A stretch of DNA of 64,000 nucleotides. It comes from JAIBJN01 sp963838795. Lineage in GTDB: Bacteria; Actinomycetota; Thermoleophilia; Gaiellales; Gaiellaceae. Below, piece after piece: positions 34,278 through 42,829 of this stretch (its first letter is position 1; each line of letters opens with the position of its first letter). The stretch spans positions 476,681 to 540,680 of the forward strand of contig CAWISL010000010.1 in assembly GCA_963838795.1 (NCBI GenBank). The letters are read 5' to 3'. The notes under the pieces were generated by a model. It did not search any database. It saw only the letters and a program-made list of their open reading frames with translations, and was not told the origin of the DNA. Both the position numbers and the translations under genes were made by a program.

Positions 34278-34961
34278 TCAGCTACGCGCCAGGCCGACGA
34301 TGACGACGAGGCGGTTCGGGTCGTCGCCGCCGGGGAGCGCCGCCGTTTCCACGGCGAGCTCGACCGCGAGGCGCTGCGCGATCGCCTCGGCGCCCGGCGG
34401 GTAGTACACGCGGGTCTCGGCGTAGTTGCGCCGGTCGGCGTTTCGCACCTCGCCGATGCCGTAGGCGAGGCCGGCGATCTCGTTGGCGAGGCTCGAGGCC
34501 GCGTTTCCCTGGCGTGTGCCGTTGTAGACGTCGACCTGGATCTCCCAGCGCTCGGGGAGCGGGAGGGCGGCCGAAGGCTGCTGGGCGATCGGGAGCGCGG
34601 GGGCGGAGGGCGTGCCGGCCGGGAAGACCTGCGGCCTGAGCGCGAAGACCATGAAGGCGGCGATGACCGCGACGAAGCCGAGCACGATCGCCCAGCGTCG
34701 CAGCGACCAGCGCTCGACCACCGAGTGGATCGGCAGGCCCGCGAGCTCGCGCGCCTCCCGCTCGGTGATGCCGAGGGCCGAGGCGTAGACGACCGTTGCG
34801 GCGATTGCATCGGCGGTCGAGGGGAAGCGATAGGTCCGGCTCTCCTCGAGCGACTTGATGTCGTCGACCTCGAGGCTCGTGAGCGCGGCGGCCTCCTCCA
34901 GCGTGAGACGCCGGCGCAGGCGCGCCGTGACGAGCGGGGAAGATGCTGCGTGTGCCTCCAT
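34278..34961 (-). CDS. HTH - single membrane helix - LytR_C domain protein (RodZ-like layout)
   Basis: A 227-residue protein in three parts. Residues 10-75 are a helix-turn-helix related to RodZ/Xre N-termini (LTLEEAAALTSLEVDDIKSL). Residues 90-110 are one membrane helix (RRWAIVLGFVAVIAAFMVFAL). Residues 140-225 are a LytR_C-type domain (WEIQVDVYNGTRQGNAASSL ... RVYYPPGAEAIAQRLAVEL). The layout puts the HTH inside and LytR_C outside the membrane, suggesting a link between cytoskeleton or DNA and the cell wall. It is convergent with the RsrA-like gene, only four bases apart. Confidence 0.75.
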   Translation of the reverse strand: MEAHAASSPLVTARLRRRLTLEEAAALTSLEVDDIKSLEESRTYRFPSTADAIAATVVYASALGITEREARELAGLPIHSVVERWSLRRWAIVLGFVAVIAAFMVFALRPQVFPAGTPSAPALPIAQQPSAALPLPERWEIQVDVYNGTRQGNAASSLANEIAGLAYGIGEVRNADRRNYAETRVYYPPGAEAIAQRLAVELAVETAALPGGDDPNRLVVIVGLARS

Positions 34962-35037
34962 CTCGACCCTCAGTGTTCGGCGGGCGCCTCCTTCACCCTG
35001 CCCTTCTCATCGGCACGGACGCGAGCGGCTTGAGGGC

Positions 35038-35547
35038 CTATTCGGGCTCGGGACAGGGACCGTCGCCGCTCTCCACGGAGAGGACGAACGTCGGCTCGCC
35101 GACATGCCCCGGAGCCATCCCGTACGTGAACAGGCTGAGGCAGTCCTCGCCGCGCGAGAAATCGACTCGGAAGGAGGCCGGCGCTGTCTCCTCCTCGGCC
35201 GCCTCGCTCGCCCGCACGACCCTCGTCCGCGCCTGCCAGGCGGGCTGAAGGCTCTCGGCGTAGAAGGCGACGACGTCTTCCTGGGTGGCGTCGGCCGGCG
35301 GGGCGTAGAGGGCGCTCGTGATGATCTCGTCGGGTATGGGCAGCGCGTCTTCGCCCGTCTGCGTCTGCGTGATCCGCTGGATCTCCCGCGCGCCGGGGTA
35401 GAGCGGGAGGGAGTCGAGGATCGCCTTGTTGTCCTCCACCCGGCCGGAGTCGAGCTGCTGCCAGGCGGCGTAGGCGATTCCCGCTCCCAGGGTGAGGACG
35501 ACGAAGGCGGGGATGAGGACGGCTGGACGGAGGAGCGTGCGCCTCAC
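35038..35547 (-). CDS. Membrane-anchored extracytoplasmic protein, unknown function
   Basis: A 169-residue protein with one N-terminal hydrophobic anchor (LLRPAVLIPAFVVLTLGAGI) and a hydrophilic outer domain. The outer domain has LDSLPLYPGAREIQRITQTQ and two Cys (EDCLSLF and GPCPEPE) that may pair. The LYPGA-type segment is seen in several actinobacterial secreted proteins of unknown role. The GTG at 35547 overlaps the TGA of the MobA-like gene, so the pair is probably translated together. I do not recognise a function. Confidence 0.65.
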   Translation of the reverse strand: MRRTLLRPAVLIPAFVVLTLGAGIAYAAWQQLDSGRVEDNKAILDSLPLYPGAREIQRITQTQTGEDALPIPDEIITSALYAPPADATQEDVVAFYAESLQPAWQARTRVVRASEAAEEETAPASFRVDFSRGEDCLSLFTYGMAPGHVGEPTFVLSVESGDGPCPEPE

Positions 35548-36083
35548 AGCAGATCCTCGGGCCGGTCGACGTCTCCGGGCGCCCCGAGGTCGTCGCACGG
35601 GACAAGCGTCGGCTCAAGCGCTCGGAGGCCCTCGTCGGGCACCGATCTCCAGAGCTCCCGGCCGACGACGATGGGATGGCCGCGGTTGCCCGCGTAGCTC
35701 GCGGCGACGAGCGGCCCGGCTCCGCTTCGCCAGGCGTCGAGCACGCGGCCGACGGCCGCCGGCGCGAGCTCGGGGCCGTCGGCGAGCACGACCACGGCCG
35801 CCTCCGCCTGGGGCGCCAGTGCCGAGAGCCCGCAGCGGAGCGACGCGCCGGGCCCGAGCTCCCACTCCGGGCACATGACAACGCGCGCGCCGTCCAGCTC
35901 CAGCGGGTAGGCCCCGGAGACGACGATCACCTCGCCGACGTGCGCCTGGCCGAGCCGCTCCAGCACCCGCGGCAGCAGCAGCCGCTGCTTCGGGGAGCCG
36001 AAGCGAGTCGCAGCGCCCGCCGCGAGGACGACGGCGCCGACAGGTCCCCGGCGGACACGCCCAGGGGTCTGACCCCGGGTCAT
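35544..36083 (-). CDS. MobA/MocA-like nucleotidyltransferase
   Basis: A protein of about 179 residues of the NTP-transferase-like group used for molybdopterin cofactors (MobA, MocA) and similar sugar-nucleotide steps. The nucleotide-binding loop is VVLAAGAATRFGSPKQ near residue 15. VVVLADGPELAPAAV holds the metal-binding Asp, where MocA-type proteins have D-x-P, and GNRGHPIVVGREL is typical of the family. VDRPEDL near the end is also conserved. ATG 36083 is the best start. An upstream ATG (36134) lies inside a repeat unit and adds an atypical Pro-rich leader. No xanthine-dehydrogenase genes are nearby, so the cofactor target is unknown. Confidence 0.8.
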   Translation of the reverse strand: MTRGQTPGRVRRGPVGAVVLAAGAATRFGSPKQRLLLPRVLERLGQAHVGEVIVVSGAYPLELDGARVVMCPEWELGPGASLRCGLSALAPQAEAAVVVLADGPELAPAAVGRVLDAWRSGAGPLVAASYAGNRGHPIVVGRELWRSVPDEGLRALEPTLVPCDDLGAPGDVDRPEDLL

Positions 36084-36147
36084 AGCCCTTCGAGGCGCCG
36101 CCGCCCCCGGCGGGCACGTCCAAGTGCCTGGCACCGAGGCATGGCCC
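36056..36147. repeat. Two tandem 33-bp units with central palindromes, 59 bases apart
   Basis: Units at 36056-36088 and 36115-36147 align base for base over the pattern CACG-YCCA-(palindrome)-GGCATR-GCCC. The first contains GGGGTCTGACCCC, the second GTGCCTGGCAC. The ends are conserved and the centres differ but stay palindromic. They span the start of the MobA-like gene and the end of the amidohydrolase gene. Short palindromes of this kind are familiar as dispersed intergenic repeats in other bacteria. Confidence 0.6.
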
Positions 36148-37304
36148 TAGCGGACAGGGTCCAGCGTCAGCGTGAGGATGTCCGCGATGTGGAGCAGGCG
36201 GAAGGTCGCGCGGCTGAGCGTCCTCACCTCGGTCTCGTCCTCGGCCTCCGGCAGCGTGCGCCAGAGGTCCCGCGCGGCGCCGAGCAGCTCGGCGATCCGC
36301 TCCCGCTCCTCCACGTGCCCGTCGCGCTCCGCGCAGGCGTTGAGGGCGAGGCCGAGCACGCCGATCGTGTCGGCCTGCCTCGTCCACAGGAGGGGCGTGG
36401 CCATGGCGAGGTAGTGGTGGATGCGGGCGAAGGCCAACGGCTGCTCGAGCTGCCGGAAGCCACGCGGCTCGGTGAGCGGCGCCGGCGGCTCTCCGTCGGC
36501 GATCCGAGCGGCCGAGCGGCCGAGCAGGTCTCGCAGCTCCTCCTCCGAGAGCCCGGCGAAGAGCGCGGTGCGAACGGCGAGCAGCAGAGCCCCCGGCTGC
36601 TGTCCATACGGGTAGTCCGATGCGTACAACACCTGGCCGGGCGCGACGCGCGCGAACATGTCGAAGAGGTCGATGGCGCTCCACACGGAGGTATCGAAGT
36701 AGACGCGCGGCCGCCCGGCGAAGCACTCGGAGAGCGCGGCGAGATCGGCGATGCCGGCGTGCGCGATGATGAGCGAGGCCTCGGGATACGCCTCGTGCAG
36801 CCTGCGCAGGTGCTCGGCGATCGGCGGCAGCCCCCGCCCGCCGTGGATGAGGATCGGCACGCGGCGCTCCGCCGCCAGCGCGAACACGGGCTCGAGCCGC
36901 TGGTCGTCGAGCAGGAAGCCCTGTGCCCTGGGGTGGAGCTTGATCCCGCGTGCGCCGAGGTCGAGCGCGCGCGTCGCCTCCTCGATCGGCTCCTCGGCAA
37001 GGTCGAGGCGGACGAAGGGAATAAGGAGGCCCTCGGAGCGCTCCGCCGCGGCGAGCGTCCGGTCGTTGGCGGCCCGAAACGCGGGCTCCCGGTCTGGCTC
37101 GTCCATGCAGAACGCGAAGGCCCGCTCCACGCCGGACCGCTCGAGGAAGGCGATCAGGTCCTCGTACGGAGCGACCATCCCGTCGATGTCGCGGCCGACG
37201 TGGACGTGCGCGTCGAAGAGGGTCGCCCCCGCCGGCAGCAGGCCCCGCGCCTCCGCCTCGTAGGCCTCGACGAGTGCGCGCGCCCGCTCGAGAACGGCTT
37301 CCAC
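36147..37304 (-). CDS. Amidohydrolase family protein (amidohydrolase_2-like barrel)
   Basis: A 385-residue TIM-barrel hydrolase. The metal HxH is in LFDAHVHVGRDID at about residue 33. Later positions are GIKLHPRAQGF, ILIHGGRGLPP, IIAHAGIADL and YASDYPYGQQ, giving the usual His, His and Asp. The last 130 residues are helical and not part of the common barrel, making it longer than most members. The ATG at 37304 lies 37 bases from the divergent M24 peptidase gene. The substrate is unknown. Confidence 0.85.
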   Translation of the reverse strand: MEAVLERARALVEAYEAEARGLLPAGATLFDAHVHVGRDIDGMVAPYEDLIAFLERSGVERAFAFCMDEPDREPAFRAANDRTLAAAERSEGLLIPFVRLDLAEEPIEEATRALDLGARGIKLHPRAQGFLLDDQRLEPVFALAAERRVPILIHGGRGLPPIAEHLRRLHEAYPEASLIIAHAGIADLAALSECFAGRPRVYFDTSVWSAIDLFDMFARVAPGQVLYASDYPYGQQPGALLLAVRTALFAGLSEEELRDLLGRSAARIADGEPPAPLTEPRGFRQLEQPLAFARIHHYLAMATPLLWTRQADTIGVLGLALNACAERDGHVEERERIAELLGAARDLWRTLPEAEDETEVRTLSRATFRLLHIADILTLTLDPVR

Positions 37305-37341
37305 GCGGTGAATCTACCGGGAGTGGCTACCATCCGGTGCC

Positions 37342-38445
37342 GTGCCTGACGTCGTCATCTTCGGCGATACCATCCGCTCGCCCGAGCTCCGCCACGAGGT
37401 CCCGGTCGCGATCCCGGACCCGTTCGTGTACGTCGAGCGAAACGGGACGCGCACGGCATATGTCGGCTCGCTCGAGCTGCCGCGGCTTCGCGAGGTCGAC
37501 GGGCTCGAGACGGTGCCGCTCGAGGAGCTCGGGCTCGACGAGCTCGTCGAGCAGGGCCTGAGCTGGCACCGGATGACGACCGAGCTGGTGCTGCGAGCCT
37601 GCCGTGCCGCCAACGTCGAGTCGGCGGTCACCCCGCGCGACTTCCCGCTCGAGGTCGCCGACTACCTGCGCGCGAACGCGATCGAGGTCGAGGCCAGGGG
37701 CGACCTCTTCGACGAGCGGCGCCGGGTCAAGTCGTCGGCCGAGCTGGCGGGCATCCGCAAATCCCAGCGAGCGGCTGAGCACGCGATGGACGCGATCCGC
37801 GCGCGCCTCCGCGCCGGCGGCACGATCACGTGTGAGGACCTTCAGACCGAGGCGATGCGGGTCTTCAGCGAGGAGGGCGTCATGGTCGACGACGTCATCC
37901 TCGTCTCGGCAGGGCCGCAGACCACCGTCGGCCATGAGCCGGGCCAGGGGCCGATCGGCGAGGGCGAGCCGATCGTCGTCGACCTCTTCCCGCGCGATCC
38001 CGTCTCGGGCTGCTATGCGGACATGACCCGCACCTTCTGCCTGGGCGAGCCTCCCGACGAGCTCGTCCGCTACCACGCGCTCGTGCGCGAGGCGCTCGAC
38101 GCCGCCTGCGCGACCATCCGGCCCGGGATCACCGGCGCCCAGGCGCATCGCGTCGTCTGCGAGCTCTTCGAGGCCGAGGGCTACCAGACCCAGCTCTCGA
38201 AGGAGCCCGGCCAGGTGCTGGAGGATGGCTTCTTCCACAGTCTCGGCCACGGCGTCGGCCTCGAGGTGCACGAGCTGCCGGGCCTCGGCAGGGTCGGCGA
38301 GGAGATCGTGGCCGGCGACGTGCTCGCGGTCGAGCCGGGCCTCTACCGCACCGGCTTCGGCGGCTGCCGCCTCGAGGACCTCGTCCACGTCACCGAGGAC
38401 GGCTGCGAGACCTTGACCGACCATCCGTACGAGCTGGCGCCGTAG
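37342..38445 (+). CDS. M24 family metallopeptidase (Xaa-Pro aminopeptidase-like)
   Basis: A 367-residue pita-bread-fold peptidase. The N-terminal creatinase-like domain (residues 1-130) precedes the catalytic domain. Metal ligands are visible in order: Asp in IVVDLFPRD, Asp in CYADMTRTF, His in HSLGHGVGLEVHE, Glu in LAVEPGLYR and Glu in CRLEDLVHV. It would remove an N-terminal residue ahead of proline. The GTG at 37342 is the first plausible start. A 9-bp hairpin (38454-38474) follows the stop. It could add to peptide breakdown by the S15, S66 and C45 enzymes elsewhere in the window. Confidence 0.92.
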   Translation: MPDVVIFGDTIRSPELRHEVPVAIPDPFVYVERNGTRTAYVGSLELPRLREVDGLETVPLEELGLDELVEQGLSWHRMTTELVLRACRAANVESAVTPRDFPLEVADYLRANAIEVEARGDLFDERRRVKSSAELAGIRKSQRAAEHAMDAIRARLRAGGTITCEDLQTEAMRVFSEEGVMVDDVILVSAGPQTTVGHEPGQGPIGEGEPIVVDLFPRDPVSGCYADMTRTFCLGEPPDELVRYHALVREALDAACATIRPGITGAQAHRVVCELFEAEGYQTQLSKEPGQVLEDGFFHSLGHGVGLEVHELPGLGRVGEEIVAGDVLAVEPGLYRTGFGGCRLEDLVHVTEDGCETLTDHPYELAP

Positions 38446-38453
38446 CGGTTGCC

Positions 38454-38474
38454 GGTTGCCAGGCTCTGGCAACC
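38454..38474. terminator. Hairpin between the M24 peptidase and a secreted-protein gene
   Basis: GGTTGCCAG-GCT-CTGGCAACC is a perfect 9-bp stem nine bases after the peptidase stop and 22 bases before the next ATG. No T-run follows. A second GGTTGCC just upstream allows an alternative pairing. It could be a terminator or a leader element of the next gene. Confidence 0.45.
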
Positions 38475-38496
38475 GCATCTACACTCGGTCGGGGGT

Positions 38497-39636
38497 ATGA
38501 GGGGACGCCGCCGATTTGGGGGCCTGAGTAGCTGTCTGGCGACGATGCTCGTCGCCCTGGCCTGGGCCGGGGTCGCGAGCGCGCTGCCGCCGCCGGCCTG
38601 CGATCCGGCCGTCGTGATCAACGACTCCCACACCGACGGCCACCACGGACCTACCGACGTGCTCAGTGCCTGGCTCTCCGAGGAGGACGGCGGGGACTTG
38701 CAGGCGGTGATCAAGGTCGACCTCGGCAACTGGGACGCCGAGCACGACGAGGACGAGATCGTCGCGGGCTACGTCTTCCTGTTCACGGTGAACGGAGCGA
38801 CGAGGTTCGTCCGGCTGTCGGTCGACGTGGACTTCCAGGCGACGTACGACTACGGCACCTACACGTTTCCGAACACGTTCACCAGCCAGGGCATGACGAC
38901 CGGCAGACGGGAGCCCGAGCCGACCCTCCCGCCCTGGAGCGGCGACGGGACGGCGGTGATCGACATCCCGACGATCGTGGCGGACGATGGCGACCTCCTC
39001 ACCGACACGTTCGTCCTCACCTACGACGGCATCGTCGGCGGCCCGCCCAACCCGCCCACCTGGGTCGACGCGGCCCCCGGAGGCGAGTCGCCGGGTGAGG
39101 CCGAGTCCGGGCCCTCCTTCCTCGTCGGCGACTGCGCCGGCGTCCGGCTCAACGCGCCGCGGACGGTTACCGGCGCCCGGAGGGTGACGATCTCAGGCGC
39201 GCTGATCCCTGCCCAGGACGACGTCGACGTCACGATCACGCGCGGGACGCCGAACGCGATCTTCAACACTACGACCGAAGCCGACGGCACCTTCTCGATC
39301 CGAATGTTCGTGCGCGAGAAGACGACGGTCGTCGCGGAAGCCGACGGGTTCACGTCGCAGACCCGGACGATCCGCGTGAGGTCGGAGGTGACGATCAAGG
39401 CGAAAGAGCTCGCCAACGGAAAGACGAAGATCACCGGCAAGACCGACCCCGCCCTCCCCGGCCGGATCCAGCTCTTCAAGACGACCGCGTTCTTCCCCAC
39501 GACGACGAAGCAGATCGGCGGCGGCACCTTCCAGCTTCCTGCGAAGAACCTGAAGCCTGGCCGCTACCAGGTCCTCTACACGCCGAGGGGCGGGCGCGCT
39601 CTGCGGGACTTCTCGAACAAGGTCACCGTCGGTTGA
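38497..39636 (+). CDS. Secreted protein with beta-sandwich domains, unknown function
   Basis: A 379-residue exported protein. The signal peptide runs to about ASA-LPPPA (residue 29), after a basic start (MRGRRRFGG) and a hydrophobic core. The first domain (about 30-210) is rich in Asp, Gly and aromatic residues (VDVDFQATYDYGTYTF). The second (about 220-300) resembles an Ig-like or carboxypeptidase-regulatory beta-sandwich (TVTGARRVTISGALIPAQ, EADGTFSIRMFV). The tail is basic and Lys-rich. No catalytic motif is visible. The ATG at 38497 follows GGGGGT. It may be the first gene of the secreted-protein/copper set that follows. Confidence 0.7.
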   Translation: MRGRRRFGGLSSCLATMLVALAWAGVASALPPPACDPAVVINDSHTDGHHGPTDVLSAWLSEEDGGDLQAVIKVDLGNWDAEHDEDEIVAGYVFLFTVNGATRFVRLSVDVDFQATYDYGTYTFPNTFTSQGMTTGRREPEPTLPPWSGDGTAVIDIPTIVADDGDLLTDTFVLTYDGIVGGPPNPPTWVDAAPGGESPGEAESGPSFLVGDCAGVRLNAPRTVTGARRVTISGALIPAQDDVDVTITRGTPNAIFNTTTEADGTFSIRMFVREKTTVVAEADGFTSQTRTIRVRSEVTIKAKELANGKTKITGKTDPALPGRIQLFKTTAFFPTTTKQIGGGTFQLPAKNLKPGRYQVLYTPRGGRALRDFSNKVTVG

Positions 39637-39686
39637 GCGCCGGGTTGGAGAACGGCTCGCCGCGTGGCACAATCCCCGCCCTGCCC

Positions 39687-40253
39687 ATGCGCCGTTCTCT
39701 CGCCTGGCTGGTCGCCCTGCCGCTGACGGCGGCAGGCACCTATCTGACTCACACCGTCCTCCCCGCTCCGGCCCACGCCGGGGGCGGGCATACGCATCGC
39801 ACCGGCGACACCGGTGTGGTCGGCTTCCTCTGCAGCGCACCCTTCCTGCTCTCGACGCTCGGTGTCCTGGCCCTGCTCGGGGTCCTCCGGGTCGTTCGGA
39901 CACGGAGCACGAGCGTCTCCGCCTGGCCGTTCGCCCTGCTCGTCCCGCTCGGCTTCCTGCTCCACCACCATCTCGAGCACTTCGTGGGCGGCCAGCCGAT
40001 GCCACTCGGGGCGCTCCTGGGCCCGGAGCTCCTGGTCGGGCTCGCGCTCCAGCTTCCCTTCGCGCTCCTCGCCTACCTGATCGTCACGGCTCTCCTCCGG
40101 GTCGCCGATCGGCTGGTCGCCGCGTTCGTCGCCCGCCGGCGGCGCCGCGTCGCCCCGGCCGCGCGCCAGCCCGGCCGGATCTCCATCTCGAGCCTGCGGA
40201 TTGCCCTCCTGGCGACCGCGGCGGCTCCCCGCGCTCCTCCGCTCGGCGCCTAG
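39687..40253 (+). CDS. Multi-pass membrane protein, unknown function
   Basis: A 188-residue membrane protein. A signal-like first segment (LAWLVALPLTAAGTYLT) is followed by a His-containing stretch (GGGHTHRTGD), then three hydrophobic segments at about residues 45-65, 75-95 and 115-140. HHHLEHFVGG sits between the second and third. The C-terminus is very basic (VARRRRRVAPAAR). The His clusters face loops and could bind a metal, which would fit the CopC and YcnI genes downstream. I do not recognise the family. ATG 39687 is preferred over an upstream GTG because it gives a clean signal segment. Confidence 0.6.
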   Translation: MRRSLAWLVALPLTAAGTYLTHTVLPAPAHAGGGHTHRTGDTGVVGFLCSAPFLLSTLGVLALLGVLRVVRTRSTSVSAWPFALLVPLGFLLHHHLEHFVGGQPMPLGALLGPELLVGLALQLPFALLAYLIVTALLRVADRLVAAFVARRRRRVAPAARQPGRISISSLRIALLATAAAPRAPPLGA

Positions 40254-40334
40254 CGCCAGGCAGTTCGTCCGTTCATGCGGCCTCCGCTCCCACCGGGCGA
40301 GCCAGGCTGACTCGAGCAAGGAGGAGAGATCCAC

Positions 40335-41640
40335 ATGAAACACGTCAAGCTGCGACTTGCCCTCGGGGTGGTCGTCGTGGGCGCGCTCACGCTGACAGCT
40401 CTGGCGTCGGCGCACCCCTCGCTCTACAACGTCTTCGGGAGCGTGGCGAAGTCGCCCGAGATCCAGACGATCACGATCGACGCCACGGGCGGGACCTTCA
40501 AGCCGTCCGCCGGAGCGACCTCGGTCGCGTACGACGCTCCTAGCCTACGCCGTCCAGGCGGCGCTCGGGGCCGACTCGGCTATCGGGCGGAACGCGACGA
40601 CGGGCCAGGCCAACGTGCTGGTCGAGAAGGCTGGCGCCGTTTACACGCTGCGCTTCCAGGGCACGCTGGCCACGACCGACGTGCCTCAGGTCGTCCCGGA
40701 TCCGTCCGGCCTGACCGGCGGCGCCGCCTCGACGACCGTCGCCACTCAGGTTCAGGGCGGCCTTCCCGACGTCACCTTCGCATCCGATCCGACCGGCGCC
40801 ACGCTCCCGGACGACATCGAGCGGGCAGTCATTCCGAACGACGGCTACGTGATGACGTTCGTCGAGTCCAACGGCCTGGCCGAGAACGGGTGGCTCAACC
40901 TGCGCTTCATGCCGGGCGGCTACCGTCGGCCCGCCGGCGGCGGAGGGATGACCGAGGAGGAGTGGCTGACCTGGCCGCCTGCGCAGACCGGCATCCAGAG
41001 CCACGCCACCTGCCAGGACGCTCCGGGGCTGAACACGATCGAGAACATCCTCGCAGTGCAGACGAACGACACCGACCCGTTCTGGAACTACGTCCCGTGG
41101 CAGAAGACGTCCTCAGGGCTGGGCGACGAGCCCGAGCAGTGGATCGGCGTCGTCCAGACCGCCACGGGCGTCGACCTGGATGCCCTCACCACCGCCGACG
41201 AGTTCAGAACCGCCTGCGAGGGCGAGGGTGGCGTGTACGTGCCCGCCGACAACCCGGCGTTCCCGGCCGGCAACGCGGTCGCGGACGCCGTCGCCCCGCT
41301 GAACGCGCTCATCGACGAGCTGACCAACCGTCCGCTCGACGTCGTCCTCCAGGCCCAGCGCCAGAGAGACCACGTTGTGACGATGGTCAGCGGCCGGTTC
41401 GACGAGGGCGTCACGATCCGCCTGCGGATCAGCCAGGCCCTCGCCGACAGGCTGGGGATCGGGCGGACGCTCGACTCGCTCACCCGGAACTTCGGGGACA
41501 AGGGAGCGGTGCTTGCGACGCTTACCCCGGGCAACCGGGCCGCGAACGCGATCGGCGAGCTCGGGCGAGCGGTCGACGTCGTCGTCTCGGCCACGTCGGG
41601 AGGCGTCACGGAGACGATCACCGGCAAGCTCAGGACCTGA
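40335..41640 (+). CDS. Secreted protein of unknown function, interrupted by a frameshift
   Basis: One gene read in two frames. It starts at ATG 40335 with a good site (AAGGAGGAGAG) and a signal peptide ending LASAHP. The frame runs through GGTFKPSAGATSVAYDA and then breaks at about 40530-40545. The downstream frame continues LAYAVQAALGADSAIGRN, VYTLRFQGTLATTDVP and on to the stop at 41640. The two halves read as one beta-rich domain, so a single missing or extra base in the assembly is likely. About 435 residues when joined. The later part contains a long Asp/Ala/Pro-rich region with two isolated Cys (ATCQD, RTACE). A 13-bp terminator hairpin follows. No known function. Confidence 0.6.
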
Positions 41641-41648
41641 AATCGACA

Positions 41649-41678
41649 GTGGGCCGGACGCTCCCGCGTCCGGCCCAC
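41649..41678 (+). terminator. Strong hairpin before copC
   Basis: GTGGGCCGGACGC-TCCC-GCGTCCGGCCCAC, a 13-bp perfect stem with a 4-base loop, starts eight bases after the upstream stop. GAACTTTCCC follows, with a short T-run. It is a likely intrinsic terminator, so copC probably has its own promoter or read-through. Confidence 0.75.
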
Positions 41679-41708
41679 GAACTTTCCCAGGGAGGTTCTC
41701 GGATAACG

Positions 41709-42074
41709 ATGAAGAAACTGCTCATCACAGTCGTACTGGTGGCGCTGCTCGCCGCCCTCTACGCGGCTCCCGCGTCCGCGCACGTGTCGGTCGTGAAGCG
41801 GAGCCCGGGCAAGAACGACACCGCCTCGACCGGCATCGGTCGCGCGTTCGTCAAGTTCAACGCTGCGATCCGCAGCGGAACGCTCAAGGTCTTCAAGGTG
41901 TCCAACGGCAGTAAGGTGTCCCGAGGGAACGGGGCCCGCGACCCGCGCAACTTCAGGCGCATCGTCTGCCAGCTCAAGGGCGGCAAGGGCCCCGGCCAGT
42001 ACGTGGCTCGGTGGACCCTCGTCGCCGCCGACGGTCACAGTCAGTCCGGCTCGTGGCGCTTCCGGCTCGCGTGA
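41709..42074 (+). CDS. copC: CopC-family periplasmic copper-binding protein
   Basis: A 121-residue exported protein. The signal peptide (LLITVVLVALLAALYAAPASA) leaves His as the first mature residue (HVSVVKRSPG), the amino-terminal copper ligand of CopC. The second ligand pair is in AADGHSQSGSW (Asp and His), matching the CopC copper site. The fold is a small beta-barrel. One Cys (IVCQLKGG) is unusual for CopC and unpaired. CopD, the usual membrane partner, is not encoded here; the next gene is a YcnI-like protein. ATG 41709 follows AGGGAGG. Confidence 0.88.
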   Translation: MKKLLITVVLVALLAALYAAPASAHVSVVKRSPGKNDTASTGIGRAFVKFNAAIRSGTLKVFKVSNGSKVSRGNGARDPRNFRRIVCQLKGGKGPGQYVARWTLVAADGHSQSGSWRFRLA

Positions 42075-42083
42075 TACTCTCCG

Positions 42084-42823
42084 ATGAGGCTCAGACGAGC
42101 TCTCCTCGTGGCCGTTGTCGCCGCCGCCGGGGCCCTCGGCGGCGGCGAGGCCGCCCACGCCCACGTTCAGGTGCTGCCCGCGGTCGTGGCTCCCCTGGAC
42201 GCGGTCAAGTTCTCCGTCATCGTCCCCGGCGAGAGCAACGCGCGACGACGCGCGTCGAGCTCCAGCTTCCGCCGGACCTGCTCCCCTTCGCGTGGGAGGA
42301 CGTCCCCGGTTGGAAGCGGAAGATCGTGCCGGGGAACGACCCGAGGTCGCTCGGGAACGTCGTCTGGACCGGAAAGCTGGCCACCGACGGATTCGTCGAG
42401 TTCTCCTTCCTCGCTGGAACGCCCGAGAGCCCCGGGGAGATGTCCTGGAAGGCGATCCAGACCTACGACGACGGGAGCGTCGTTCGCTGGGTCGGCCCGC
42501 CGGGCTCCGAGGAGCCGGCGGCGGTCACGCTGGTCGATGCCGACGCCCCGCTTCAGAATGCGGGCGGGGAGTCCGCCGGCGGCGAGGGGGGCGGTCAGAC
42601 CGAGCCGACCGAGACGGCCCCGACCGAGACGGAGACGACCCCGGAGCCCGAGACGACGACCGCCGAGGAGCCCGCCTCCCACGAGGAGGGGGAGGCGGCG
42701 CCGGCGGCCTCGGAGGACGGCAGCGACTGGATCGCGCGCGGCCTGGCCCTCATCGGCGTCGCCACGGCGTTTGCCGCGATCGCGTTCGTCCTGCTGGCGA
42801 GGAAGCCGCGAGGCGGCGGCTGA
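42084..42823 (+). CDS. YcnI-like (DUF1775) copper-binding membrane-anchored protein, frameshifted
   Basis: A gene of about 246 codons read in two frames. The N-terminal frame gives a signal peptide ending AHA, then HVQVLPAVVAPLDAVKFSV, so His is again the first mature residue, as in YcnI's copper site. At about 42236-42250 the frame shifts and continues TTRVELQLPPDLLPF, GWKRKIVPGN, then the family hallmark QTYDDGSVVRWVGPPGS. A Thr/Glu/Pro-rich linker and a C-terminal membrane helix (LALIGVATAFAAIAFVLLA) follow, then basic residues. One missing base explains the break. It lies ten bases after copC, so the two form a copper-handling pair at the cell surface. Confidence 0.82.
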
Positions 42824-42829
42824 TCTCGC

